Of a stretch of DNA of 43,895 nucleotides, positions 1-7,895 are shown one piece after another (position 1 is the stretch's first letter; every line of letters begins with the position of its first letter). The position numbers and the translations under genes were made by a program. The stretch is taken from positions 1 through 43,895 of IMG/VR virus record IMGVR_UViG_3300028388_001303. One strand, 5' to 3'. Under the pieces are notes generated by a model. The model was given only the letters and a program-made list of their open reading frames with translations, was not told the origin of the DNA and searched no databases. The stretch comes from a virus.

Positions 1-1
1 C

Positions 2-1831
2 CTGCCGACCGGCGAGAAGAACTGGGCAATCAAGCAGACACCCGTGCCGAAGCTGGCAATGCTGGCCGCAACAGTCCCGCAGGGGGACGCTGAAGCGCAG
101 GGGTTTGTTGATAACGAGATCAATGAGGCCAAGGTAAAAGCCGAAGCAATGGAGCGTGAAATTAGCGACCAATTGGGCGAGGCGCGTTACGAGGCCAAGA
201 ACAGGATGGTTATCCACGATGCCTGCCTGCTCGGCGCTGGCATCATCAAGGGTCCTGTTGTTGTCGGCAAGACCCGGCGCAGTTGGAGGCAGAGGCAAGA
301 CCCCCAGACTGGGGAAATGATTCGTGTTCTGGAGATTGTGGACGAGTTGCGCCCTGACGTGGAGCGCGTCAACCCGTGGAATTTCTTTCCTGACATGTCA
401 GCATCGGAGCTAAGTGAGTGCGAGTTCGTCCTCGAGCGCTCCTACATAACAAAGAAGAAGGTCAGTGAGCTGAGGCGCAGGCCGGGATACATGGAAGAGG
501 CCGTCAAGCAGTTGCTTTCCAAGGACCCCGGAGAGTTCCGGATTGACACGAACCACTTGGCCCGCATCCGCGAAGCAGCGAATGAGGCAGATTTTGGCGT
601 CAATGACGATCGCCGTTACGAGATATGGACTTATCATGGCGTACTTGACGCAGCAGACCTTGAAGCGTGCGGATGTACTGATATTGACGCTGATGCAGTG
701 TACGACGCTGTTGTCACGTTCTGCGGCCCTATCGTTCTGAAAGCGCAGATCAATATCATGGAGACCGGCGACTTCCCATATTCTGTATTCTGTTGGGAAG
801 AGGACGAGGCGTCCGTATTCGGGTATGGCGTTCCGTTCATGCTGCGCAACGCACAGCGAGTGATTAATGCTTCTTGGCGGATGACGCTTGAGAATGCCGG
901 GCTTTCTACTGGCCCGCAGATCGTCATAAACAGGACCAATGTGCAGCCCGCAAACGGAAGCTGGGAACTCACTGCGCGTAAAGTCTGGTACGCGACAGAG
1001 AAGAATACTCCAGTCACCAACACGTTCGCTACATTCGACATCAACAATCACCAAGCAGAGCTGATGTCGATCTTCCAGATCGCAAAAGCACTGGCTGATG
1101 AAGAGACGAACCTCCCGATGATCACTCAGGGGGACATGGTGAAGGGGCAGGGTAATCAGTCAATGCAGATGGCGCTGAGCCATGCCAATGTCATGTTGCG
1201 CAGGGCAGTCAAACAGTACGATGACAACATCACTGTGCCTACCATTACAAGATTTTATGACTGGAATATGCAATTCTCTGAGAACGAAGAAATCAAAGGT
1301 GATTATGAAGTCGTCGCTCGCGGCGCAACTGTTCTCATGGAGCGCGAGGTTCAGGTCCAGCATTTAATGGGGTGGCTATCCCTGTCGGCTGGTAGCGTTC
1401 ATGCATCTGCGATTAAGAGCAATAACTTGCTGAAAGCATTGGCAAAATACCAATCAATGCGCGACCTTGATATTGTCAAGACCGATCAGGAAATCGCGGC
1501 AGATGAACAGCGTAAGCAGCAAAACCAGCCTCAAGACCCTGCACTTCTTCGTGCCCAAGCTGAGCACGAGAACCTCAAGATGAAGATGCAGATAACGGAC
1601 AAGATGAATCAGGATCGTCTCGCAGCCAAGCGTGAAGAACTTCAATTCCGCATGATGGAGAAAGAGGCCGAGCGAGAAATCCAGATTATGAAGCTGATGG
1701 AGCAAAGCCGCTGGACAGGCGAAAAAATCAAGGCGGAGCTGGCTAAGGCAGCAATGAAATCGACAGCAGACCAGACTGAAGAATTGAGAAGGCTGCTCGA
1801 ACAGGAGGATGACCTTGATCAATCCATATAG
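2..1831 (+). CDS. Portal protein, 5' end cut by the window
   Basis: Forms the ring at one head vertex through which DNA is packed and ejected. The frame is open to the left edge and the visible start reads like an internal portal segment (GEKNWAIKQTPVP), so the true start is outside; GTG at 44 is internal. About 609 residues are visible. The C-terminal 100 residues are a long charged helix rich in E, K, M and Q, typical of portals of tailed phages with short tails. The scaffold-like and major capsid genes follow directly, the standard order for a head module. The stop lies just past the start of the next gene. The call rests on context and general sequence character, not on a unique motif. 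Confidence 0.8.
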   Translation: MPTGEKNWAIKQTPVPKLAMLAATVPQGDAEAQGFVDNEINEAKVKAEAMEREISDQLGEARYEAKNRMVIHDACLLGAGIIKGPVVVGKTRRSWRQRQDPQTGEMIRVLEIVDELRPDVERVNPWNFFPDMSASELSECEFVLERSYITKKKVSELRRRPGYMEEAVKQLLSKDPGEFRIDTNHLARIREAANEADFGVNDDRRYEIWTYHGVLDAADLEACGCTDIDADAVYDAVVTFCGPIVLKAQINIMETGDFPYSVFCWEEDEASVFGYGVPFMLRNAQRVINASWRMTLENAGLSTGPQIVINRTNVQPANGSWELTARKVWYATEKNTPVTNTFATFDINNHQAELMSIFQIAKALADEETNLPMITQGDMVKGQGNQSMQMALSHANVMLRRAVKQYDDNITVPTITRFYDWNMQFSENEEIKGDYEVVARGATVLMEREVQVQHLMGWLSLSAGSVHASAIKSNNLLKALAKYQSMRDLDIVKTDQEIAADEQRKQQNQPQDPALLRAQAEHENLKMKMQITDKMNQDRLAAKREELQFRMMEKEAEREIQIMKLMEQSRWTGEKIKAELAKAAMKSTADQTEELRRLLEQEDDLDQSI

Positions 1832-2033
1832 TGATGAGTGGCTCACCGTACAAAAACACACGCAAGTTCGCCTTCGTGAGTTAAGAGAAAATTTGGAGTC
1901 GCTTCAGTGCGATCCGCGCAGAGCAGATCAGCTTCGCGGCGGGATTGAAGAACTGACGGAATTGCTCAAGCTGGCTGAGCCTGTAGTGGATGCCAGCACC
2001 GACGATGATGATGGTTTTATTTTTCAATACTGA
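1815..2033 (+). CDS. Small hypothetical protein between portal and scaffold
   Basis: About 72 residues, acidic and helical, beginning INPYSDEW and ending in a run of aspartates followed by GFIFQY. I do not recognise a function. The start is decided by spacing: a perfect AGGAGG lies at 1803-1808, only zero bases before ATG 1809 but six bases before TTG 1815, so TTG is the better start. It overlaps the portal end by 17 bases, suggesting translational coupling. Its place between portal and scaffold genes suggests a head-assembly or packaging accessory role; that is inference. Confidence 0.7.
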   Translation: MINPYSDEWLTVQKHTQVRLRELRENLESLQCDPRRADQLRGGIEELTELLKLAEPVVDASTDDDDGFIFQY

Positions 2034-2066
2034 TTGCCCAGCATAGTCTGCGCAAGGGAGACACGT

Positions 2067-3008
2067 ATGCCACCTGAAGAGAATACGGTACAAGAGACTC
2101 AAGAAAGCACATTACCTGCTCAGGAAGAAGAGAGTGGGTTTGATGATGCATTCGCAGAATTTAGTGGCTCAGAACATGAGCCTCAATCGGTCGATAAAGA
2201 CGAAGACCTAGACGGCGACGAGACAGGAACTGCCGATCAGCCCTCTAGTGAGCCGGAACCAGAGACCGATGATTTCTGGGCAAACGCCTCAGAGGCCCAG
2301 AAAGCCGCCCTCGAACAACTCGAGCGCGAGCGTGATAGTTGGAGGCATCGCTACCAAAGCGATTCAGGCCGGGTTTCCGCCCTGCAACGCAAGGTAAACC
2401 AGTACGAACAGCTTCTCCAGCAACAGGCCCCTGTCAGTCAGCAGCCTGTCGAGCATGATGGAGCTGGCGAGGAGGATGAAGACCTCGCTGAGTTCAAGAA
2501 TACGTACCCAGAAATTGCCGAAGTTCTGGATAAGTACGCAGAGCGCATCAAGGCTGAGGCGCTTAACCGAGCACATGTTGAATTTCAGCCGGTCAACGAG
2601 ACACTTCAGCATCTGACACAAGCAGAGATGGCACGACAAGAAGAACGGGAGCTTGCCGCCCTTGAGGCCGCGCACCCGGACTGGAGGGATGTTGCGAACT
2701 CGGTCGATTTTAATGACTACGTTCGTGATCTTCCCGCGCAAGTCGCAGTTCTCGCGCAAAGTGAAAATGCCAAAGATGTCAGTTACCTGCTGCAACAGTA
2801 CAAGGCTACCCGTGGCAATGCTACGCAATCGGCACCCGGCGTGCCAGTTGCAGACTCATCAATCACGCAGCGTAGGCAAGAGCAGCTTCGTCAAGCCGCC
2901 CAACCACCAGCGTCCAATACTTCTGGACGCAAGCCGGTGGGGAAGGATGACTTCGATGGTGCCTTTGCCGCCTTTGCTGCACGTAAAACATCTGATAGGA
3001 GGGCATAA
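2067..3008 (+). CDS. Putative scaffolding protein
   Basis: Predicted 313 residues. Scaffolds line the inside of the procapsid, guide coat assembly and then leave. The sequence is strongly acidic for the first 90 residues, then has a Q/E-rich coiled-coil stretch, then a more basic tail, and it sits directly upstream of the coat gene; this is the usual form and position of a scaffold. ATG 2067 is chosen because AAGGGAG lies six bases upstream; a TTG 33 bases earlier has no such site. The stop TAA overlaps the coat ATG by one base. The ends carry two similar short motifs, FDDAFAEF near the N-terminus and FDGAFAAF near the C-terminus. No protease motif is seen. Confidence 0.7.
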   Translation: MPPEENTVQETQESTLPAQEEESGFDDAFAEFSGSEHEPQSVDKDEDLDGDETGTADQPSSEPEPETDDFWANASEAQKAALEQLERERDSWRHRYQSDSGRVSALQRKVNQYEQLLQQQAPVSQQPVEHDGAGEEDEDLAEFKNTYPEIAEVLDKYAERIKAEALNRAHVEFQPVNETLQHLTQAEMARQEERELAALEAAHPDWRDVANSVDFNDYVRDLPAQVAVLAQSENAKDVSYLLQQYKATRGNATQSAPGVPVADSSITQRRQEQLRQAAQPPASNTSGRKPVGKDDFDGAFAAFAARKTSDRRA

Positions 3009-4006
3009 TGCCTACTACCGCTTACGGCGATATCAATCAGCGTACAGCAGCATACGCAGCCGTAGAAATGCTGTCTCACGCGGAGCCAATTCTGGTTCTT
3101 TCCAAGTTCGGTCAGAACAAACCACTGCCCAAGAACAAGGCCGATACGGTCAAGTTCCGACGCCCGGTTCCGTTCTCTCCGGCAGTCACTCCACTCACTG
3201 AAGGTGTGACTCCTTCCAGTCAGCAAATGGCATACGAAGACGTAACGGTTCAGTTGAACCAGTACGGAGCGTATGTTGAGATCACTGACAAAGTTCAGGA
3301 TATGGCTGAGGACCCGGTTCTCAAAGATTCCTCGATGCTTTGCGGTGAGCAAGCTGGTGAGACGATCGAGATGATCACGTGGGGCATTCTGAAGGCAGGG
3401 ACCAACGTCCAGTATGCCAACGGCGCTGCCCGCGCAGATGTCAACAGCGTCATTGAACTGGGCGACCTGCGTGCTGCGGTTCGTAACCTGAAGGCTCAGC
3501 GTGCCAAGGCTGTCACGATGATGCTTTCCGGCTCTCCGCACTATGCCACCAAGCCCATCGAAGGCGGCTACATCGCCTTTGGTCACACCGACCTCGAGGC
3601 AGACATTCGCGGCCTCGCTGGCTTTACCCCGGTCGCTGAGTACGGCTCTCGTCAACCCCTCTGCTCTGAGGAAGTTGGCTCGGTCGAAAACATCCGCATC
3701 ATCCTGTCGCCTCTGCTCGAGCCTTTTGCAGACGCTGGCGGGCTGTCCGCGACTAACACCACCGTCTCGACAACCGGCACCAACAGCGATGTCTATCCGA
3801 TGATCGTGGTCGGCAAAGAGGCATATGGTCTTGTCCCGCTCAAGGGCCAGAACGCTATCAAGCCGATGGTGCTTAATCCGGGAACGCCTCGCGGCGGAGA
3901 CCCTCTGGGTCAGCGCGGCACTGTTGGCTGGAAGACCTTCTTCCAAGCCAGCCGTCTCAATGAGACGTGGATGGTCCGCATCGAGTGCGCCGTTACCGAT
4001 CTTTGA
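3008..4006 (+). CDS. Major capsid protein, N4-gp56 type
   Basis: 332 residues, the expected size for an HK97-fold coat protein of the N4-gp56 group. The N-terminal half contains the family's typical stretches: an early FGQNKPLPKNKADTVKFRR segment, a following VTPLTEG, and YGAYVEITDKVQDMAEDPVL. It makes the shell of the head. ATG 3008 is preceded by TAGGAGGG, giving strong initiation as expected for the most abundant virion protein, and a strong intrinsic terminator follows 20 bases after the stop. No long N-terminal delta domain is visible, which agrees with a separate scaffold gene upstream. Confidence 0.92.
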   Translation: MPTTAYGDINQRTAAYAAVEMLSHAEPILVLSKFGQNKPLPKNKADTVKFRRPVPFSPAVTPLTEGVTPSSQQMAYEDVTVQLNQYGAYVEITDKVQDMAEDPVLKDSSMLCGEQAGETIEMITWGILKAGTNVQYANGAARADVNSVIELGDLRAAVRNLKAQRAKAVTMMLSGSPHYATKPIEGGYIAFGHTDLEADIRGLAGFTPVAEYGSRQPLCSEEVGSVENIRIILSPLLEPFADAGGLSATNTTVSTTGTNSDVYPMIVVGKEAYGLVPLKGQNAIKPMVLNPGTPRGGDPLGQRGTVGWKTFFQASRLNETWMVRIECAVTDL

Positions 4007-4025
4007 TCGATAGGTGACTCACCAT

Positions 4026-4056
4026 GAGGGGGGCTTGTGCTCCCCTCTTTTTTTTT
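4026..4056 (+). terminator. Intrinsic terminator after the coat gene
   Basis: GAGGGG at 4026-4031 pairs with CCCCTC at 4042-4047, extended by three inner pairs (one G-U) to a 9-base-pair stem with a TTGT loop, followed by nine T residues at 4048-4056. This is a textbook rho-independent terminator. It would set high coat expression apart from lower expression of the genes downstream; some read-through or antitermination is needed because no clear promoter follows. Confidence 0.93.
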
Positions 4057-4073
4057 AGTTGGAGCAAATCGTA

Positions 4074-4508
4074 ATGATAGACCTCAAAGAAGCAAACATC
4101 GCTGACCTGCGTGCGTATGCCCGTGATGAACTGGGGCTGCAAATCCCCAAGAACATGACAAAGGATTCGATTGTAGAAGCAATCAGGGAATCTGATCCGT
4201 CTTTCAATCCTGAACCTGTTGATCCAAGCGAAGACCTTCCGCAACAGGTGCAGAAAAAGAACAGGCTGACCATCATGATCCATAAGACAGGCGAGAAAAG
4301 CGGAGACCGCGACGTGCCTGTCGGGGTTAATGGCAAGGTGTTCTTGATCAAGCGAGGGATCGAAGTTGAAGTTCCCCGCTCTGTTGTCGAAGTTCTCAAG
4401 AACGCCAAAGAGACACGTTGGGAGTGGGTTCCGAGCAACAATCACCCGCAGGGTGGCGAGCTTGTCTCGCGTGAAGCGCTCTCCTACCCGTTCTCTGTAG
4501 TCGGTTAA
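4074..4508 (+). CDS. Conserved virion-type protein with SAP/HeH-like N-terminus
   Basis: 144 residues from ATG 4074, chosen because GGAG lies nine bases upstream; a TTG at 4059 would overlap that site. Residues 1-35 look like a short helix-extended-helix (SAP/HeH-like) unit, then there is an acidic P/E/D linker, then a beta-rich part containing VPVGVNGKVFLIKRGIEVEV and VEVLKNAKET. The C-terminal part resembles small proteins found just after coat genes in many podophages; whether it decorates the capsid or joins head to tail cannot be told from the sequence. Confidence 0.65.
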   Translation: MIDLKEANIADLRAYARDELGLQIPKNMTKDSIVEAIRESDPSFNPEPVDPSEDLPQQVQKKNRLTIMIHKTGEKSGDRDVPVGVNGKVFLIKRGIEVEVPRSVVEVLKNAKETRWEWVPSNNHPQGGELVSREALSYPFSVVG

Positions 4509-4513
4509 TCCGT

Positions 4514-5179
4514 ATGGACTACCTCGAACTCTGTCAGAGAGTGGCCCGCGAGGCAGGGCTTGCCGGTTCAGGCCCGGAAGACCTCTCCGCCGTTTCAGGC
4601 GATGAGGCACGCATCAAGGCATGGGTCAATGATGCATGGGTTGATATCCAGTCGCACTCTCCCTATTGGGACTTTCTCTGGTCAGAGTTCAGGTTCCAGA
4701 CGCAGGATGGCTATAGAGATTATGACCCTGCACAGACATCCGCAAACGTCTGGGAGCGTGATAGTTTCCTGATGTATAAAACGGCTGACGGCGAATCTCA
4801 GGAGAATTTCCTGAACTACGTCCCCTATGCTGACTGGCGCTCTAACTTCGAGCGTGGAGAGCCGGAGACAAAGCCGCCGTCGCACTTCACGATCTTGCCT
4901 AACAACAGGATCAGGCTGGACACGTTCCCGGATGACACATACACAATTACCGGAACATACTGGAAGAAGCCAGTCCCCCTCGTTGAAAACACAGACACCC
5001 CGGTCGTTGCCAGCAACCACCACCTTGCAATCGTGTACCGGGCATTGCTCTATTACGCCACATACGAAGAAGCGGCAGATGTGCTATCGCTGGCAACCAA
5101 CCTCTATAACACCTACTTCACACGACTCTGCAACCAAGAGCTGCCGTCAGCGGCAATTGGTGCTGAGCCTATCGGATAA
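4514..5179 (+). CDS. Head-tail adaptor / neck protein
   Basis: 221 residues. Starts with a helical block (YLELCQRVAREAGL, then RIKAWVNDAWVDIQ and FLWSEF) typical of phage adaptor proteins that bind under the portal; the rest is beta-rich and ends with a helical stretch. The family role is to extend the portal channel and dock the tail. It starts five bases after the previous stop and is followed by further small structural genes. The match is by pattern, so the exact subfamily is uncertain. Confidence 0.65.
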   Translation: MDYLELCQRVAREAGLAGSGPEDLSAVSGDEARIKAWVNDAWVDIQSHSPYWDFLWSEFRFQTQDGYRDYDPAQTSANVWERDSFLMYKTADGESQENFLNYVPYADWRSNFERGEPETKPPSHFTILPNNRIRLDTFPDDTYTITGTYWKKPVPLVENTDTPVVASNHHLAIVYRALLYYATYEEAADVLSLATNLYNTYFTRLCNQELPSAAIGAEPIG

Positions 5180-5193
5180 TTGGAGAGATAAAC

Positions 5194-5595
5194 ATGGCAC
5201 TTGCTTACACTGAAGCAGTCCGCAACAGTAGGCTTCAAGATATTGCTGACGCGATTAATGCCGGGGTCGGCGGCGGCAGGCTCAGGATTTATAACGGGAC
5301 CAGACCAGCGACTGGCGGGGCGTCAACAACCCTCCTTGCTGAACTGACATTCAGCGATCCATGTGAGCTGAGCATTACTGGCGGGGTGCTGACGTTTGAC
5401 ACGATCACAGCCGACAGTAGCGCAAATGCAGACGGCACCGCAACATGGTTCAGATTGGTTGATGCGAGCGGAGTTTTTGTCGCTGACGGAGATGTCGGCA
5501 CATCCGGCACAGACCTCAACTTGAATTCAACAGCGATTGCCATCGGGCAAACAGTAAGCGTGACATCCTTCACAATAACAGAAGGCAACGCATAA
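5194..5595 (+). CDS. Small beta-rich structural protein
   Basis: 133 residues. After a short N-terminal helix (residues 8-24) it is Gly/Thr/Ser-rich and beta-like, with RLRIYNGTRPATGGA followed by LLAELTFSDP. Proteins of this pattern lie between adaptor and fibre genes in podophages and are virion components of unassigned role. GGAGAG precedes ATG 5194. It is similar in size and style to the next gene (an A/T/G-rich beta protein ending in an LxIRDA-like tail), so the two may be distant paralogues. Confidence 0.6.
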   Translation: MALAYTEAVRNSRLQDIADAINAGVGGGRLRIYNGTRPATGGASTTLLAELTFSDPCELSITGGVLTFDTITADSSANADGTATWFRLVDASGVFVADGDVGTSGTDLNLNSTAIAIGQTVSVTSFTITEGNA

Positions 5596-5633
5596 TCTAT
5601 TAATGAATGAATACATCGATGAGGTAAACACAT

Positions 5634-6008
5634 ATGCCTGCAATGAATGACAACATCTACGACAACGGCCTGTCGTGGGCAATCACCAACGGCTCCCGTC
5701 TGGACATCTGCTCGGCCGATCCGGGCCTGACTTACTCCAGCGTTACCACGAACACACTGGGCAACAAGACGGCACTCACTCTTACCGCTCTGGCAAACAA
5801 TCCGTCAGATGGGCGCAAGACCTCTATCCCGGCGATCACAGACGGCTCTGTCACCGCTACCGGAACGGCAGCGTTTTGGGCACTGACAAACGCCACTGAC
5901 ACTGTTGTCGCATCAGGCCCATTAACTGCAACGCAGGCGGTGACGACTGGCAACCCGTTCACCCTTGACGAAATCGTTCTCGCAATTCGTGATGCGACGG
6001 CTGTCTGA
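5634..6008 (+). CDS. Small Thr/Ala-rich structural protein
   Basis: 124 residues, beginning MPAMNDNIYDNGLSWAI, then a repetitive T/A/G/S-rich beta pattern containing ICSADPGLTY and FTLDEIVLAIRDA. GAGG lies nine bases before ATG 5634. I do not recognise a characterised family; its place in an unbroken run of virion genes supports a structural role. The stop overlaps the next start as TGATG. Confidence 0.6.
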   Translation: MPAMNDNIYDNGLSWAITNGSRLDICSADPGLTYSSVTTNTLGNKTALTLTALANNPSDGRKTSIPAITDGSVTATGTAAFWALTNATDTVVASGPLTATQAVTTGNPFTLDEIVLAIRDATAV

Positions 6009-6259
6009 TGCGACAGTGTGGTGCGAATGCTCACTGCTGCGTTTTCAATGGGTACGTCTGTCAGTACCTGCTTGAGGATGCTGTTGAGGGATTCAAATAT
6101 AGCTGCGCTCTGAAGCTGAAGTACGGCACATGGGATGCTGTCGGGGCCAGCATAGAGAATAGGCGTAATGTCCAACACCTTATGGATGCTGGAGGTTACG
6201 CTGGCCTCAAGTGCTATGAGTGGCCCCCGGATGGCGTGAGGTGCAACAATTGTGGCTGA
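6008..6259 (+). CDS. Cysteine-rich small protein
   Basis: 83 residues with nine cysteines, unusual for this virion-gene run: C4, a CC pair near residues 10-11, then spaced cysteines ending in CNNCG. It overlaps both neighbours (four bases of ATGA type upstream and eight bases downstream), so it is very likely translated by coupling. No signal peptide is evident, so the cysteines may bind a metal or form disulfides in the finished particle. Function unknown. Confidence 0.6.
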   Translation: MRQCGANAHCCVFNGYVCQYLLEDAVEGFKYSCALKLKYGTWDAVGASIENRRNVQHLMDAGGYAGLKCYEWPPDGVRCNNCG

Positions 6260-7895
6260 ACCATTAATCCTCTGGTGTGACACCTATCCTTTCGACTACA
6301 GTGATGACAATCGTTTTAGCTTCAATCAGAACCAAGATCATACGACGACATCGATCATCTCAGACACTCCGAGCGACTTCGCGACTTGCACTAACTTCCT
6401 TCAATATTTCTGCGAATACCGACAGACCGGCCTCAATGACGACACCATATCTCTCGGCGTGTATATTGCCAACGGCACGACGATGTTGGCTGGCAACAGT
6501 TCAACACTGGGCGATGCCCAGATCATCGATGCGGATGTCACTAATACGACTGACACCACGGCCGGAACGGTGTTTAACTGGGTCAACACAACAGCAGACA
6601 AGGCGACATGGGATGGGGCGCTTGCATACCTCGTACAGGACTATCAGCCATTCAAGGGTGGGGACGGGGCAAGAGTAGAAGTTGACTTCTGTAATTTCAC
6701 AGGATCGTATGAGACAACGGCCACAAGCGACGATCTGCTCGCGGATGATCTCCAGTCATCTTCGGAGCTATCGACCCCGGCAATCGGGCAGACTCATGCT
6801 CTGACAGCGGATGATCTTCAGTCGTCTTCGGAGCTGTCTACTCCGGCACTGGCTCAAGAGCACACACTGACTGCTGACGACCTCCAGTCAGCATCTGATC
6901 TGAGCACCCCGGCACTGGGGCAATCGCATAACCTCACGGCTGATGACCTCCAGAGCGCCAGTGAGCTATCGACACCTGCTATTGCACAGACGCACGTTTT
7001 CACTGCTGGTGATCTGCATTCAGCATCCCAACTGTCTACCCCATCAATTGGCTATGAGGGCGGACTGCTTGCCGACGACCTTGAGAGTGCCTCTGAGCTG
7101 TCTGCTCCTACTATTGCACAGACGCACGTTCTCACTGCTGGTGATCTTCAGAGTCAGGCGCAGCTATCGACACCGGCAATTGGGCAGGTCCATGCTCTTG
7201 GCGAAGCACTTGCCATTGAGTCTGCCAGTGAACTATCTGTACCGGAGCTTGGGACAGTCCATGCCCTGACGGGTAGTAATCTGCAAGCCGCCTCGCAATT
7301 GTCAGCCCCTGTGATAACACAGGAGCACCAGTTAACAGCAGATGACCTTGAGAGCCTGAGCGAGCTATCAATTCCTGATATCTCTGCTGCTGACATAATT
7401 GGCTACTCCGCAGCTACAAGCGGAAACGACGCCATGGATGCGGTTGGCCTCGTTCTTGATCGAGTTACAGGAACGATCGATTACACGGAGCAGGAGGAGT
7501 GGGGCTGGGGCTGGGGCGAAGTCATCAACATCGCAACGGCTGATATACTCGAGGCTCGAGATGTTGCATACGCACTTGCTGAAAGAGTTGCGTCAGGACA
7601 AATTGATGCTGTCCTCAATGACGATACAACCACGTTTTCCGGAGTGGTCTCTATCGGTCTGTATGGAAGCCCAGCAGAGTCACAAGATATCGCATCTGCT
7701 ACCGGCAACCTGAGTTATGAAGGCATGGCCGCAGCCGTATCCGGGGATGATATTGGATGGATGTATGGCGACACATCGAAGAATATGTCCCCAGTCTTTT
7801 CCGATGATGGAGCAACGCCACTAACAATGGCCCCTGATGATGGCGTAGCGACACTATCCGATATTGAATACACGCCCAACGTAAAGAGATTCTAA
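6252..7895 (+). CDS. Structural protein with ten 22-residue repeats
   Basis: 547 residues from GTG 6252. Residues 1-160 form a non-repetitive, probably beta-sandwich domain. Residues 162-381 are ten tandem repeats of about 22 residues built on L-T-A-D-D-L-Q-S-x-S-E-L-S-T-P, followed by A/I, G/A, Q and a short T/H turn. Residues 400-547 are a second globular domain with a short Trp/Gly run. The repeats suggest a filament or a spacer between two domains, as in a head or tail fibre. The gene lies between small head genes and the beta-propeller-like tail gene. One repeat carries an extra residue, so the array is not simple slippage. Confidence 0.7.
   Translation: MAEPLILWCDTYPFDYSDDNRFSFNQNQDHTTTSIISDTPSDFATCTNFLQYFCEYRQTGLNDDTISLGVYIANGTTMLAGNSSTLGDAQIIDADVTNTTDTTAGTVFNWVNTTADKATWDGALAYLVQDYQPFKGGDGARVEVDFCNFTGSYETTATSDDLLADDLQSSSELSTPAIGQTHALTADDLQSSSELSTPALAQEHTLTADDLQSASDLSTPALGQSHNLTADDLQSASELSTPAIAQTHVFTAGDLHSASQLSTPSIGYEGGLLADDLESASELSAPTIAQTHVLTAGDLQSQAQLSTPAIGQVHALGEALAIESASELSVPELGTVHALTGSNLQAASQLSAPVITQEHQLTADDLESLSELSIPDISAADIIGYSAATSGNDAMDAVGLVLDRVTGTIDYTEQEEWGWGWGEVINIATADILEARDVAYALAERVASGQIDAVLNDDTTTFSGVVSIGLYGSPAESQDIASATGNLSYEGMAAAVSGDDIGWMYGDTSKNMSPVFSDDGATPLTMAPDDGVATLSDIEYTPNVKRF
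6735..7394 (+). repeat. Coding tandem repeat, about 10 x 66 bases
   Basis: Ten in-frame units, nine of them 63-66 bases and one 69. At DNA level the copies have diverged through synonymous changes while the protein core (DDLQS, ELSTPA) is kept, which indicates selection for the protein repeat and makes recent expansion unlikely. Confidence 0.85.

Noticed and set aside
2891-3946. 351-codon minus-strand frame opposite the coat gene
   Set aside because: Shadow of a strongly coding + strand gene; composition rich in R, S, H and C and no ribosome site.
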